Part shown: positions 53,747 through 63,790 of the stretch, one piece after another
How positions within the stretch are numbered: position 1 is the first letter of the stretch
Layout of the letters: every line of letters begins with the position of its first letter
Assembly: GCA_024362935.1 (NCBI GenBank)
Contig: JANCRA010000065.1
Coordinates: forward strand, 186,001-250,000
Length of the DNA stretch: 64,000 nucleotides
DNA from: Setophaga petechia
Lineage: Eukaryota > Chordata > Aves > Passeriformes > Parulidae
Reading direction: 5' to 3'
The notes under the pieces: model-generated
What the model saw: the letters and a program-made list of their open reading frames with translations, nothing else
Databases searched by the model: none
What the model was told of the DNA's origin: nothing
Program-made: the position numbers and the translations under genes

Positions 53747-53931
53747 CAATTCCACCTTTAGTCCCAATAAACCAGTATCACAGCAGTTCCACCTTTAGTT
53801 CCAATGAACCAATATCACAGCAATTCCACCTTTAGTTCCAATAAACCAATATCACAGAAATTCCACCTTTAATTCCAATAAACCAATATTACAGAAATTC
53901 CACCTTTAATTCCAATAAACCAATATTACCA
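53747..53931 (-). repeat. Five 37-bp tandem repeats in the proviral leader
   Basis: The plus-strand word TTCCACCTTTA recurs at 53750, 53787, 53824, 53861 and 53898, exactly 37 bases apart, with the rest of each unit also conserved (CCAATAAACCAATATCACAG). The array ends only a few bases before the gag start, where retroviral packaging and translation signals usually lie. Its function is unknown. Confidence 0.92.
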
Positions 53932-54072
53932 TCTCGCCTTCCTTCCCAAAAACCAAATAGGAGGCGAGTCCTGATCCTGCGTACTTAAACGTACGTCTTA
54001 TGGTCAGGGCCTAGGCTTTTCCACCACCAAATCCAAATCCAATTACCACCTTTTAATATAAAGCACCTTCGG

Positions 54073-54079
54073 GCTTACC
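54073..54079 (-). promoter_or_regulatory. Candidate major splice donor
   Basis: Minus strand AAAG/GTAAGC, close to the consensus, about 140 bases after the LTR end and upstream of gag. Retroviruses make env mRNA from such a leader donor. The acceptor is not identified with confidence. Confidence 0.5.
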
Positions 54080-54195
54080 TTTGCAGCTTGTCCGACAGGC
54101 GCGGGGGGTCGGAGCACGGATCGATGGCTCCTCCGAGAAGCGCTCGGTGCCGGCTGGAGTAATCGAGGCGTGAGCCGCCCCGGCTGCCTTCGGAG

Positions 54196-54213
54196 TCCTG
54201 CCGCGGGTCGCCA
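54196..54213 (-). promoter_or_regulatory. Putative primer binding site, tRNA not assigned
   Basis: The minus strand reads TGGCGACCCGCGGCAGGA, starting seven bases after the LTR end. It begins with the expected TGG and its first eight bases fit some tRNA-Arg ends, but the rest does not match a tRNA I can name. Confidence 0.5.
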
Positions 54214-54220
54214 AAGAAGC

Positions 54221-54647
54221 TGTTGCCCGATAGATAAAGGACACAAAACTCGGCAAAGTTTTGTGCGGTGCTTTATTGAGGGCCCCCGAGGGTCCGTGGA
54301 CTCACGTCCCAAGCCAGAGCCCCCTTTTCTCGGGTACAGGTGCTCTTCTTTATACACATAATCCATAACAAAATATCCAAGAAACAGTTCAGCTTGAATA
54401 ACCGACAAACCCCCCTTACAATACAATCCTAAGTTCAAAACAAAATCATCCATCTTATACCTATCATATTGTACTGCCTCAGAAAAACTGGCTAGACTTG
54501 TTATCTTCCCTATACTAGTTAATTATTTATCAAGTTCTCATGACTACCTGCTAAGTTACACACAAACTCAACACACAGCTTCCACAAAAAACCGATTCAC
54601 ACAACTCATAATTAAATATTTTGCTAAATTTCATTTCTTTTCCAACA
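54221..54647 (-). mobile_element. 5' LTR of the young provirus
   Basis: 427 bp, TG...CA, identical by eye to the 3' LTR. U3 is AT-rich; the TATA box is at 54354-54349 and AATAAA at 54277-54272. Confidence 0.97.
54349..54354 (-). promoter_or_regulatory. TATA box of the 5' LTR promoter
   Basis: TATAAA on the minus strand, about 77 bases upstream of the AATAAA, placing the transcription start at about 54.32 kb. Confidence 0.7.
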
Positions 54648-55290
54648 AAAGTGAGATTGAAATACTGAAGTTTCTTGTACTTTAAAGAGATCCCTGTGAG
54701 GGACAGGCCTGAGAAAGTGTCCCCAGGTTCCGGGGAGAGCAGAAGACTGCAGGCAGTGATAACAGCTGGGAACAAACAAGGCAAAAGTGTCACTGGTGCT
54801 GAGCAAACCTGGATGTGTGTCGGGAATGCAAAGGGCCAAGGCCTGAGCCCCAGACCCTGGCCAGGCAGATCCTGTCCCTCCCTCCTTGCTCAGGGCTCTT
54901 CCCAGGATGGGCACTGGCATGTGGGGATGGGCAATGCCAAGGGCAGGAGCATGGGGCGGCCCCTGCCAGGCTGCTGAGCAGGGACAAGGAGGCAATGAGG
55001 CCCCAGGCCTGCAAGGGTCACTTGTCCCCTCGTGGCCTCAGGCCCAGGCCCAGCAGCCATGGCCAAAGTGCTGCCCAAGTTGGCTCTGTCAGGGCTGCCT
55101 TGCAGCTGCTGCCCATCCCTGTGCCCTGTGCAGCCCAGGCTGTCCCACGCTGTCCCTGCCCTGCGCCTCTGTCCCTGCAGGCTGTCGGCATCCCCCGGCT
55201 GCCCCACCTGGCTGGGCCCTTCCTTTGCTGACAGCTCTGCCTCCTGCCTGCCTCTGCCTGCCCACACAGAGCCTTGGCCTTGATACCAAA
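54648..55290. other. Duplicated GC-rich module (right copy)
   Basis: Inverted paralogue of 18.56-19.44 kb. Its first four bases AAAG are the right target duplication of the provirus. No gene is recognised. Confidence 0.65.
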
Positions 55291-55519
55291 AGTTTTAATT
55301 AAGTTTTTACTGTGCCTGTGAACTTCTAGCACAGGAACAAGGTATTCAGGGGCGGCCTTCCCAGCAGAAATGGTTGGAAGAGAACAAAAAGACATCTGGT
55401 TCAAGGGAGAAGTGATAGAAAAAAGAAGGACTGAATCTGGGAACTTGGGATGGGTTTTATGGTAATGGGTAAATTGCATAAATAATACACGTTTAGCGAC
55501 GCTGGTAGAATTACATGTC

Positions 55520-55911
55520 TGTTGTCGGTGGTAGCAGGGGTTTGTTAGAGGATGGATGAGACAGGCTCTTAATTCCATGATCAGAAGGCTAGATTTATTA
55601 TATTGTGATATATATACAGCATTATAACTATGCTACATAAAGATAGAAAGGGCAAGAGCTTCTCCAGAAGCTGCTTTGCTAAGAGAGAGATATAGAAAGA
55701 ATGAATAACAACGTCTGTGTCTCAGCACAGAGCGATAGCAGCCCTCCTGTGAATGGTCAGCAGATATAAACATCTACAGGGGACCAATCACAGGTGGACT
55801 TGTTGCATTCCACAGCAGCAGATAATAATTGTTTACATTTACTGCTGAGCCTCTGAGCTCCAGCAGGGAAAAATCCTAAGAAAGGATTTTTCAAGAAGAA
55901 TGTCTACGACA
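55520..55911 (-). mobile_element. 3' LTR of the gag-only element
   Basis: On the minus strand TGTCGTAGACATTC at 55911 begins the LTR; the end near 55520 is less certain. It shares with the other LTR the words GGGGACCAATCAC, GTTGCATTCCACAGCAGCAG and AAATCCTAAGAAAGGATTTTTC. Confidence 0.75.
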
Positions 55912-56691
55912 TTTCACCTTTCTTTATTTAGTTAAAAAGAAAAAATGCTGGTGTGGAATGCACAGGGAATATCTTCACCTGTAGAATATACAATTCTATT
56001 ATATTACTAAAACTATTTTACAATATAAGAAAATGCCAAAACCAATGCAAAGACAATTCAAGTCCAAGCAGCTGAGTTTCAGGAAAAGTCCAAAGTGAAG
56101 ATGTTCCTCTTTGGCATATCTGGAAGTCCTTTTTGTCCTGAAACAAGCTTCTTACAGAAAAGGTCCATCAATAGTCATCAAACAATACCAAACAATTTAA
56201 ACAACTTCTAGAGTGTCCTGCCACAACCCTTAACTTGGGCTGAATGTGAATTTTGGCCCTTCAATCCTTTTGAGCTGCTGCCAGCTGGTTCAACCCTTTT
56301 TATTTAATTTAATTTTTTTTTTGTTTTGTTTTGTTTTTTTTGTTTGTTTTGTTTTGTGAATCAGAAAAAACAGCAGCAGCGGTGGCCAGAGAAAGGCCCT
56401 GGGGGCCCTGGCCCATGAGGAAGGATCAAGAACCCCAGACCTGGCCCACAGAAAGGTAGTCCAGGACCAGAAGGGAGAAGCAACACCCCCAAAACCAACA
56501 GAAGGCCGGGAGGTGGACCTGGGCCAAGGAGCCAAGCTAAACAGCCCAGGCCCAGGCCCCGAGATAGGGTCAGTATTCCCAAAGCCTGGCATTTTGCTGC
56601 CAGTACAGTGGCACAGTGGGTGGCCAAACACTTTCTCCCCCCAAAATCGAGCCATGCCGGCAGTGGGGGGACAGGAGGTCTCCCAAAAATG
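55912..56691. other. 3' internal region of the gag-only element
   Basis: A purine-rich AAAGAAAGGTGAAA (minus) abuts the LTR. The next 350 bases are AT-rich and noncoding. A poly-T/TTTTG tract (56.30-56.36 kb) and a GC-rich stretch follow, without a recognised domain. Confidence 0.4.
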
Positions 56692-58173
56692 CTATTTCGG
56701 GTCTAGCAATGTTTGCTCCCCACAGCAAATGAGGGATGGTCGCTTCAGGCTGTGCCCTCTGCCTCTGCAATGCATCACCCCACCCCTTTTGGGCTGGGGA
56801 GCAGAGGCAGGCTTTTCGGAACACACAGCTTCCTTGCCGCTGGAGGAGCTCACCAGGGGTGGCAGAGATACCAATCTGCAAGGGGCGACCCCTGAAAAAA
56901 CACCCCACAACCCGCCGAGAAAGCTGACTTTGAAAACCGGCAGTCGGGCTGCACACACAGTGAGCTGCCAAGCCACGCCTCCTCCTCGGAAGGAGAGGCC
57001 GGCTGCTGGCACCGCCTCCGCAGATGGCCCGGGACGGTCTGAATTCGAACAAACCGCCAATCCCAGGGCAGCTGGTGCGGCCGGTGGGGCCGGCGGGGGC
57101 GAGCGGGAACATGCCGCTGTTGGGTCACTCGTTTCCGGGAGCGGCAGCGGAGGCGGGGAGTCTGCCTCCGAGGAAACCAGCTCGGCGGGAGGCAGCACGG
57201 GTTCAGCAGCGCCGGGGGGCGGTGGCGGCGGCGGCTCACTCTGCTCAGCTGCAAGGCTGTCGCCTAGCAACCTCGGCGCGGCCGCGGGCAGCGGCGCCCG
57301 CTGCCCTCTCAGCGCTGGCTGGGGGGCAGCCGTAGGAGGGACCCGACAGGGAAGCACCCGCGGGGCGGGTCGGAGCGGCCCCTCCGGCCCAGGAGGCGGG
57401 GTTTGCTGCCGTGCCCTTGGCGCCGGCTGGGGCGGCACTCACGGGGCGGGTCGGGGCGGCCCCGCGATGTCGGGAGGCGTGACCCCGTGCACCGGTGCCA
57501 CCCGCAGTTCTGGCTGGGGCGGGGTCCACAGGACTGGCCGAAGCAGCGCCGCCCACTCTTCATCCCCCGGAGAGAAGGAAGGGGGGGAAAGAGACGAGTC
57601 TTCCTGAGGTCCGGCAGAAATTCGGCCCTCCTGCTTGGGTTCAGGGGGTCTCAGAAGTAGCAGTTCATCTCCCTCCAAAGGGTCTCCTCCCGCGGAAGTC
57701 GGGGGAAACGGAGCTAGGCCGTAGCAGTTAGCAATCCAGGGAAAAACAGCTGCTCTCCGTTCTAACACCGGGAAAAGAGCTTTAAATGGTAAATAAATTT
57801 GAGGATATTCCAAGCCTCGATCCAAAGCAAATTGGAAAATGGAGTCCATGCACTCCCATACGAACACGTCTGGGGCATACAGCACCTTTGTAAAAAAACC
57901 AAAAAGCTTTGCCCATCGAAAGAATTCATATAAATGTCTCTCGGATCGGAAAATTCCAAGAATTCCATCCTCTTCACCCCATTTTTGCCAGAGGGCAATA
58001 AGTTTCTCCTCTGAAGGGGAGAATGGAACCTCAGCCTCTGGGGGACAAAATCTCCAGAGTAGCAGCCACAAACTATGAATGGCCACATCTTCAGGAGGGG
58101 AAAAGCTAACAGTACTTTGAGACAGTGTCCAACACTCACCTGGCTGCATGGTGCTGCTAGGCTTTCCAAACAT
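56692..58173 (-). pseudogene. gag: Gag-like frame of the short LTR element, one internal TGA
   Basis: From the Met at 58173 the frame is open for 244 codons, meets TGA at 57441-57439, and continues in the same frame for about 248 more codons to 56692. The first 190 residues look like a folded matrix-type domain (EEKLIALWQKWGEEDG; FRWAKLFGFFTKVLY; LPFKALFPVLERRAAVFPW). The rest is rich in Pro, Ala and Ser. I see no major homology region and no CCHC knuckle. The assignment to Gag rests on position after LTR and primer site. The GC-rich antisense strand is also open over 364 codons but has no domain. Confidence 0.6.
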
Positions 58174-58292
58174 CTTCCAGGAGGCTTTTCAGGTTCTCTC
58201 TGTGGTTAGCCTTGGCTGTGAACTCTGTCCAAAATCAGGATCTTCAGTTCTTTAGCTCCTGGCTAGAATCCACTTCTGTGATGAGTGTCCTC

Positions 58293-58310
58293 TTCAGTCG
58301 AGGGTCACCA
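58293..58310 (-). promoter_or_regulatory. Primer binding site, tRNA-Trp-like
   Basis: Minus strand TGGTGACCCTCGACTGAA, two bases after the LTR end. The start resembles a tRNA-Trp primer site. Confidence 0.5.
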
Positions 58311-58312
58311 GC

Positions 58313-58696
58313 TGTGACAGTGGTCACAGGGGTTTTTAGAGGATGGAAGAGTCAGGGATCTTGATTCCATGATCAGAAGGCTTGATTTATTATATTATGA
58401 TATAACATTATAACTATAATACACAGGACTAGAAAGGAAAGGAGCTTCTTCAGAAGCTGGTTAAGCTAAGAATAGAATAGGAAGAATAATAACAAAGGTC
58501 TGTCTCTTGGCAGAGAGCAAGAGCAGCCCTGCCATGAGTGGTCAGTAGATCCAAGCATCCACAGGGGACCAATCACGGATCCACCTGTTGCATTCCACAG
58601 CAGCAGATAACCATTGTTTACATTTGTTGCTGAAACCTCTAAGCTCCAGCAGGAAAAATCCTAAGAAAGGATTTTTCACAAAAGGTGCCTACGACA
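58313..58696 (-). mobile_element. 5' LTR of the gag-only element
   Basis: Minus strand TGTCGTAGGCACC...CCACTGTCACA, 384 bp. An AATAAA signal lies at 58391-58386. Confidence 0.78.
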
Positions 58697-58781
58697 GAAG
58701 GAGAGTCATTGTATCCCTGATATGATTCCAGCAAAATAGTGAGTGATCTTTGGGTTCCTTTCTTTCTGTTTTTCTGCTCAG

Positions 58782-58902
58782 GACAATGTTGGTGTTGCCC
58801 CTGATTCTTCAGGAGGGGAGCCTGTGAACAGAGCTGCAGCAGAGGAAGCTGCATCTGGCACCGAGAGCTGCAGGAACAGTTCCCAGGAGCCCGAGGAGTC
58901 TG
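58782..58902 (+). other. Candidate coding exon of an unidentified host gene
   Basis: A good polypyrimidine tract and acceptor (TTTTTCTGCTCAG) precede 58782 and a good donor (CTG/GTAAGG) follows 58902. The 121-base interval is open in the frame reading DNVGVAPDSSGGEPVNRAA, a Ser/Glu/Ala-rich disordered segment. The adjacent LTR element would then sit in an intron. I do not know the gene; chance occurrence of splice-like sites is possible. Confidence 0.35.
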
Positions 58903-59990
58903 GTAAGGACAGAGCCCACACTGGTTTAGAGAGCTGTGAGATGGCTGCTCTGAGCAGGGTTGGTGCTTCCTGGTGCCTTTAGTTCAAATCCTGCACTGGC
59001 ACAACCTCCCTGAGCCCTGCCCTCCACGCTGCTCCAGAGGCTCTGACACTGACTCCTCTGCTGGGGCAAGAGAGCAGGGAATAAACCTGACCTTGTGGGA
59101 GTTGTGTCACCAAGCCGGGTGTCCCAGCTTTGTGCTGAAGTTGGTGGATAAATTTGCTGCAGGGTGCCAGGGGAGGCCAGGCTGAGCGACTCTTGAAGGA
59201 ACAGGGGAAAAAAAGAGCAAAAAGTCAGGGTAGAAGTCCAGAGCATTGACTGAATATAGTACCAGTCTGCTGGTATTGGTCCTGACCCACAAGAAAAACA
59301 AGGAGCACAACATCAGAGGCCAACCAATTGAAAAATCACAGTAACTCCAGTATCAGAAGGAAAAGCTTGAATGACCCCTGATTAGGGAGGCCTAAGAGGA
59401 GAGAAGGAGCACTTTGGATCCATTCCTTAGCCAAGCTGGTGCAGCCTGCAGGCCTCGTAGGGAGCTCTGTCCCTCCCAGCCCTTCCTGCCAGAGCTGATG
59501 GTCGAGTTGGAGCAGCTGCTGCTCACTGCAGAGGGCAGTTTGTAGATGGTAGGTAATGGAGCTGGTTCATGACTCAGCTCCCAGCCCCTTCAACTTCAGC
59601 CATTTCAATGAGGACTGAGGTCTCTCTGTCAGCACAGAGAAAGAACAAGACTGGGCTTCCTTGTGGCAGCTGGGACAGTCTGTGTTTCAATCTCTCCTGG
59701 GTGACCTTGCACTGCAGGGGCTGAGACTTTATTGAGATACTTCAATGTTTTGAAGCACACTTTTGAACACTTGGAATGGTCCCTGTTCTTTTAAGGGCAC
59801 ATTGCTTCAAACTGCCAAGTGAGAGTCTGCCTTTCAGGCCATCTTTGACAGCCCCTGGTAGAAGGACAATTGCTGCCCAAGGGAAAGGTGCAGAAGGGCC
59901 AATATTGACTGAGCGTTCCCTTTGCTTCCCAGATGCCATCTGAGCAACATCTCCAGGAGGGCTGCCCTGCATGGCAGGAAGAGACAGGGG
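58903..59990. other. Unassigned, possible intron
   Basis: No repeat or gene is recognised. Another weak acceptor-like TTGCTTCCCAG lies at about 59.93 kb. Confidence 0.3.
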
Positions 59991-60345
59991 AGAGCCTGTG
60001 ACCATCGGGCAGGTAGAACCCCTCTGTTTGTAGATATGTTTGTAGATTTCTATGGTTCTATTTATTAGTGGTTATAGTTCCATTTATAGATGATAGTGTT
60101 CTATTTATATGGAAATACATTGATAGATCTGTATAGTTAAATGTGGATATGTATATAGTTACAGATGTGATATAATTATATTTTATTATATATTTACATG
60201 TATAGATTTTCAGAGTTAGATTTTTATATGTGTAGAGTAAAATATTTATATATATATATACATATGTATGAAGTTACATTAATGAACGTGTATAGTTATA
60301 TAGTAAGAGGAATAGGAATGTTTAGATGGAGAGATTGATGGATAG
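59991..60345. repeat. AT-rich low-complexity tract
   Basis: Recurring TATAGTT, TATATGT and TAGATAT words; a short TATATATATA run near 60250. Confidence 0.8.
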
Positions 60346-60700
60346 ACTGCTGTTGGTGTAGGCCTAGGCTGCATTTGTAGCTCTTTCCCCCCTCGGCTGC
60401 CTTTTTCACCTCTTGCTTTTCCCCCGGTGCCCCCTGTGTCCCCTGTCCCTGTGCTGGGTCCGAGCTGGCGCCGGGCCGGGCGGAGCAGCGCTTGCAGCCC
60501 CGGCTGTCCCTGGAGCGGGGGGAGCTGCCGCTGGCCCCAGGCACTGTCCCCTGAGGAGCTGCTGAAGGACGGTGTGATAAATAGGTATGATTCGTGCTGA
60601 TAAAATTGAAACAATAATCAATATTGGTACAGTAATTATATTAATTATTATATTAATTGGGAATAATAAAAATAGTTAAAAGTGGTAACGCCAAAGAAGA
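60346..60700. other. GC-rich to AT-rich transition, unassigned
   Basis: A GC-rich stretch with GGCGCCGGGCCGGGCGG near 60.47 kb, then AT-rich sequence. No gene is recognised. Confidence 0.3.
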
Positions 60701-61342
60701 GAGGGAGAGGAGGGGCTCCACCCCCCCCAGCAGATGTTCACAAGGACAGGAGGAAAGAAGCCGAAGATACAGTTGCTAAAAATGAGTAGAAAGGAAGCAA
60801 AACCTGGTTGGGTCCCAGAAAATGCTAATTATAAGGGATTTATTGCTTTGATATGAAGATATAGAGATATGTTAGTTTTGGCTTACATTGTACTGGCTTG
60901 GTGCGCATGTGTAACCCAAAGGTGAATAAAAGGACACAGAGGAAGACTACGAAATCTTCATCAGACAACCCTCAAAAGACTTGTGCGACCACCAAACCGA
61001 GTGGTGGCGCATGCGCGGTAAAGGTGATAATGAGGGCGGAGATAGAAATATGACGAACCGAAAATAGGAGGAGATGGTATTAACCCATGGCATATAAGGG
61101 GGTAATTTTTACTTGGCAAGCTTGTACGTGAGGTGGCAAGGGTCCCAGAACCCTGCACTCCGTACCCCGCGGTTATCTTTTGCTTATGCGCTATTATTTG
61201 AACCAAATTATCCTTTATTTTGATTCAATTGTATTGTATCCAATTTTATAATTTTTGTTATTTCAAATACTCAATTAAAACTACTACTACTTTAAAATAA
61301 TGTTTGGTTTTTTTATGATGAGATAATTGGGCAAACATAACA
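60700..61342 (+). mobile_element. LTR (5' LTR of a truncated ERV); left end uncertain
   Basis: The right end CATAACA at 61342 is fixed by the primer site that follows. A TATAAG box at 61093-61098 and an ATTAAA signal at 61274-61279 are in the right order. The left boundary was not found. No second LTR is seen, so the element is truncated. Confidence 0.65.
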
Positions 61343-61346
61343 ATTT

Positions 61347-61364
61347 TGGTGCCGAGACCCGGGA
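61347..61364 (+). promoter_or_regulatory. Primer binding site, tRNA-His-like
   Basis: TGGTGCCGAGACCCGGGA, four bases after the LTR end. By eye it agrees with a tRNA-His primer site at about 14 of 18 positions. Confidence 0.55.
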
Positions 61365-62415
61365 CCCTCTTGACCCCGTGGAGTGTGGATAGTTCCTGGG
61401 AAGGAGCTCCCCACCAGACTTTTAAGTGGTCCCAGGGCTAGACCACTCTCCCTTGGGAAAAGAGAGTCTTTATTACAATAACGCATAAGCAAATTAGTTA
61501 TTGAAAGCGCGCAAGAGAGGCTCCCATCAGAGTGCCGGCTTATAGGAGAGAGTACCCATAGAAAACTTCTTTGTGCACCAAGACCCTCGTGAGAAAAGGA
61601 GGCTGTGAGTATCATGGGGTTTTGGGTCGGGGGGCGGCTGTATGCATGTGTGAGTGTGTGTGGAGTATCTGAGACGGGGGCTGGGCAGTCCCGGACCCCC
61701 GAAGCGAGTGGGACCTCCCGGTACCGCGGTTCCGAGATCTCCGCGAGGAGACCGGCCGGGAAAGGAGGGAAGCGAGAGAAAAGTGAATGAGTGGGGACCC
61801 CGGGAGGGTTTGACCCAGGGGGAAGGAGAAGGTCCCTGGTCCAGGCACCTGTGGCCCTGAGAGGGTCATTAAAGTTTTCCTAGTCCTGTTATGGAGAAAG
61901 ATTTCAAAGAGCAGTAATAAAATATACATTCCAATTTTAAAGGTTGTCTTTTATTAAATTTCTCTGTAGAGCAGAGGTGATTGCAGCATTCTGTGATTGA
62001 TACTGACCCAGGGTCTCTCCTCAGCAGCTCTGGCCTGCTCACAGAAGCTGTGCCTGGAGCTCTGACCCAGTGTGGACAACCTTGCCCCACATTGTCCAGC
62101 CCCATCCTGTCTGTCCTCACTGCCCTGGGACCTGCTGTGCTTGCAGAGCTGGCTGCACCCAGCCTAGGAGGGGTTTTCCCTTTTTGTACTTTTTGCAGCA
62201 ACCTCAAACTCCTGAGTTTCCCCACTGCAAACAGACACACTGCTCAGGTGTGTGCCAGCCCCAGGTGCCACCAAAGGCACTGCAGAGCTGCCCTGGGCCA
62301 GCTGTGAGGGTGGATCATCAGCCCAAGCTGCACTGGGCCCCTGCAAGGGCTGTGGCCATGGGCACTGCACTGACCCCCCTGCTGGGTTTGGCTGCCACGG
62401 CCACCGTGAGAAATT
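61365..62415. other. ERV leader and unassigned sequence
   Basis: The ERV leader runs to about 61.8 kb, with an ATG at 61614 opening only a short frame. The rest shows no gene. Confidence 0.35.
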
Positions 62416-62760
62416 AAACTGTGCCTGGGAACACTGGGGAGGACTGGAACATGCTGGGGAACACTGGGAACGCTGTGGGAGTCACTGGGCGATACTGGGA
62501 CAAACTGGGAGTGACACTGGGGGATACGGTGCAAACTGGGGACACTGGGGCCATTGCAGAGGAGACTGGGGACACTGGGGCTACCTGTGGATGACATTGG
62601 GGTGAACTGGGAGGTACTGGGAATAAACTCGGGTGTATTGGGGGGAACTGGGCTGTACTGGGAGGGACTGGCGGGGCAGTGGGCTTCTACTGGGTTCTAC
62701 TTGGGATGAACTGGGCTGTACTGGGGATGAACTGGTCTGTACTGGGACGTACAGAGGAGG
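62416..62760 (+). repeat. ACTGGG minisatellite
   Basis: ACTGGG or ACTGGGG recurs roughly every 10-20 bases (GGGAACACTGGGG, GTACTGGGA). It is a simple degenerate minisatellite. Confidence 0.85.
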
Positions 62761-62879
62761 CTGTTCCCGCCTCCACCGCATCCCATTTGCCGAGGCTCCC
62801 GCCCATCTCCGCCCAAAGCCAATCAGCGCTGGGATCGGGGCCTCGGCGGCGGTGCCTAGGGTGGGCGACGTCATCTTTT

Positions 62880-63530
62880 TGCCTACAACCCCCGTCATGC
62901 CCCGCGGCCCAAATGAGCCCTAACGGAGCCGGGACTACAACGACCGTCATGCCCCGCGCTCCACAGAACCCCCGGGATCCGCCCCCCTTTGTCCCTTAAG
63001 GGTCCCCCAGACCCTCCAGGATACCTCAGAGCCCTTTCGGGAACCCCCCAAAAGCGTCACCGGACCCCCTGACTGCTCCCGACCCCACAGGTGCCCGGTA
63101 CAGCCACTTCTGGGAATTCATCTCCTCTCATCCCCCGCTGCCCCAGAGCCCCTCAAAACACGGTCCCGCGCCTAGAACTCCTGGTTTGCCCCGCGCCCTA
63201 AAGAGCCCGTTTAGAGCTCCCCGCAAGTGCTCCCAAACAGTTTACTTTCTCCGAGGATCTCAGCCCGCGGCATGGACGCAGAAGTGTTCGCCAAGCGCTT
63301 TCCGGAACCCCCAAACGCTGCGTTCGAGCCACTTCCGGGACTACGGCTTCCATCATGCTCCGCGGCGCCCCTCTTTCGCTGTTTCAGCTGGGACTTCATT
63401 TCCCGTCATGCCCTGCGCCCCACCGAGAGCCATTGCAGCTGCGCCTCAAACTCCCGTGATGCTCCACGGCCCCGTGTTAAACCGTATTAGACCCGCGCCT
63501 ACAACTCCCATCACCCCCCGCGCCCCAGAG
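62880..63530 (+). repeat. ~52-bp repeat carrying a ZNF143/Staf-like motif
   Basis: Eight positions resemble CTACAACTCCCRTCATGCCCCGCG: near 62883, 62934, 63171, 63340, 63393, 63445 and 63498, plus a weak one near 63.11 kb. Adjacent good copies are 51-53 bases apart. The word is close to the ACTACAAYTCCCAGCATGC motif bound by ZNF143/Staf. CpG content is high. Confidence 0.65.
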
Positions 63531-63540
63531 AGCCCTGTAA

Positions 63541-63790
63541 GAGCCCCCCCAAGGGCACGCCCGTATCCCGAAGGGCCCCAAATTCCCCTCCCTGGCCTCC
63601 AAGGGCCGCCCTGGACCCCCAAGTGCTGCCCCGGACCCCGAACTGTCCCTCAGAATCCCTGAGGGCTCCTTTCAAGTGCTCACCCGGCTCCCCCAAGTCT
63701 CCTCCAGACCCTCAAGTTCTCTCTGAATTCCCTCCCCAGACCCAAAACTGCCCCAAATGTGCCCCAGAAAGTTCTCCACGGACCCCGAAG
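63541..63790 (+). repeat. Degenerate Pro/Cys-codon-like GC-rich repeat
   Basis: Phrases like GGACCCCCAAGTGCTGCCCC and CCAGACCCTCAAG recur about every 25-30 bases. Probably the decayed continuation of the neighbouring minisatellite. Confidence 0.45.

Larger units (their letters stand above)
46202..54647 (-). mobile_element. Young, nearly complete gammaretrovirus-like provirus
   Basis: An 8446-bp provirus with two 427-bp LTRs that are identical by eye, flanked by a perfect 4-bp duplication AAAG (46198-46201 and 54648-54651). On the minus strand the order is LTR, primer site, splice donor, leader repeats, gag, pol, env, polypurine tract, LTR. Pol and env frames are uninterrupted; gag has one frameshift. 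A 4-bp target duplication, a single CCHC knuckle, and gag and pol in one frame separated by a stop fit the gammaretrovirus type; the env is unusual. Identical LTRs mean recent insertion, so presence may vary among individuals. Confidence 0.96.
55520..58696 (-). mobile_element. Short LTR element with gag only
   Basis: About 3.2 kb. Two related LTRs of about 385-392 bp (clearly diverged from each other) flank an interior with a primer site, a long GC-rich gag-like frame and a polypurine stretch. There is no pol or env. Flanks do not show a convincing target duplication. It is either internally deleted or a non-autonomous element that would depend on another ERV. Confidence 0.75.

Noticed and set aside
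56513..57607. Plus-strand frame of 364 codons
   Set aside because: Antisense to the gag-like frame in a GC-rich stretch; product is a Gly/Ser/Ala-rich low-complexity chain.
59933..60020. A second exon after the 58.8-kb candidate
   Set aside because: The acceptor is plausible but the frame closes within 25 codons and no matching phase was found.
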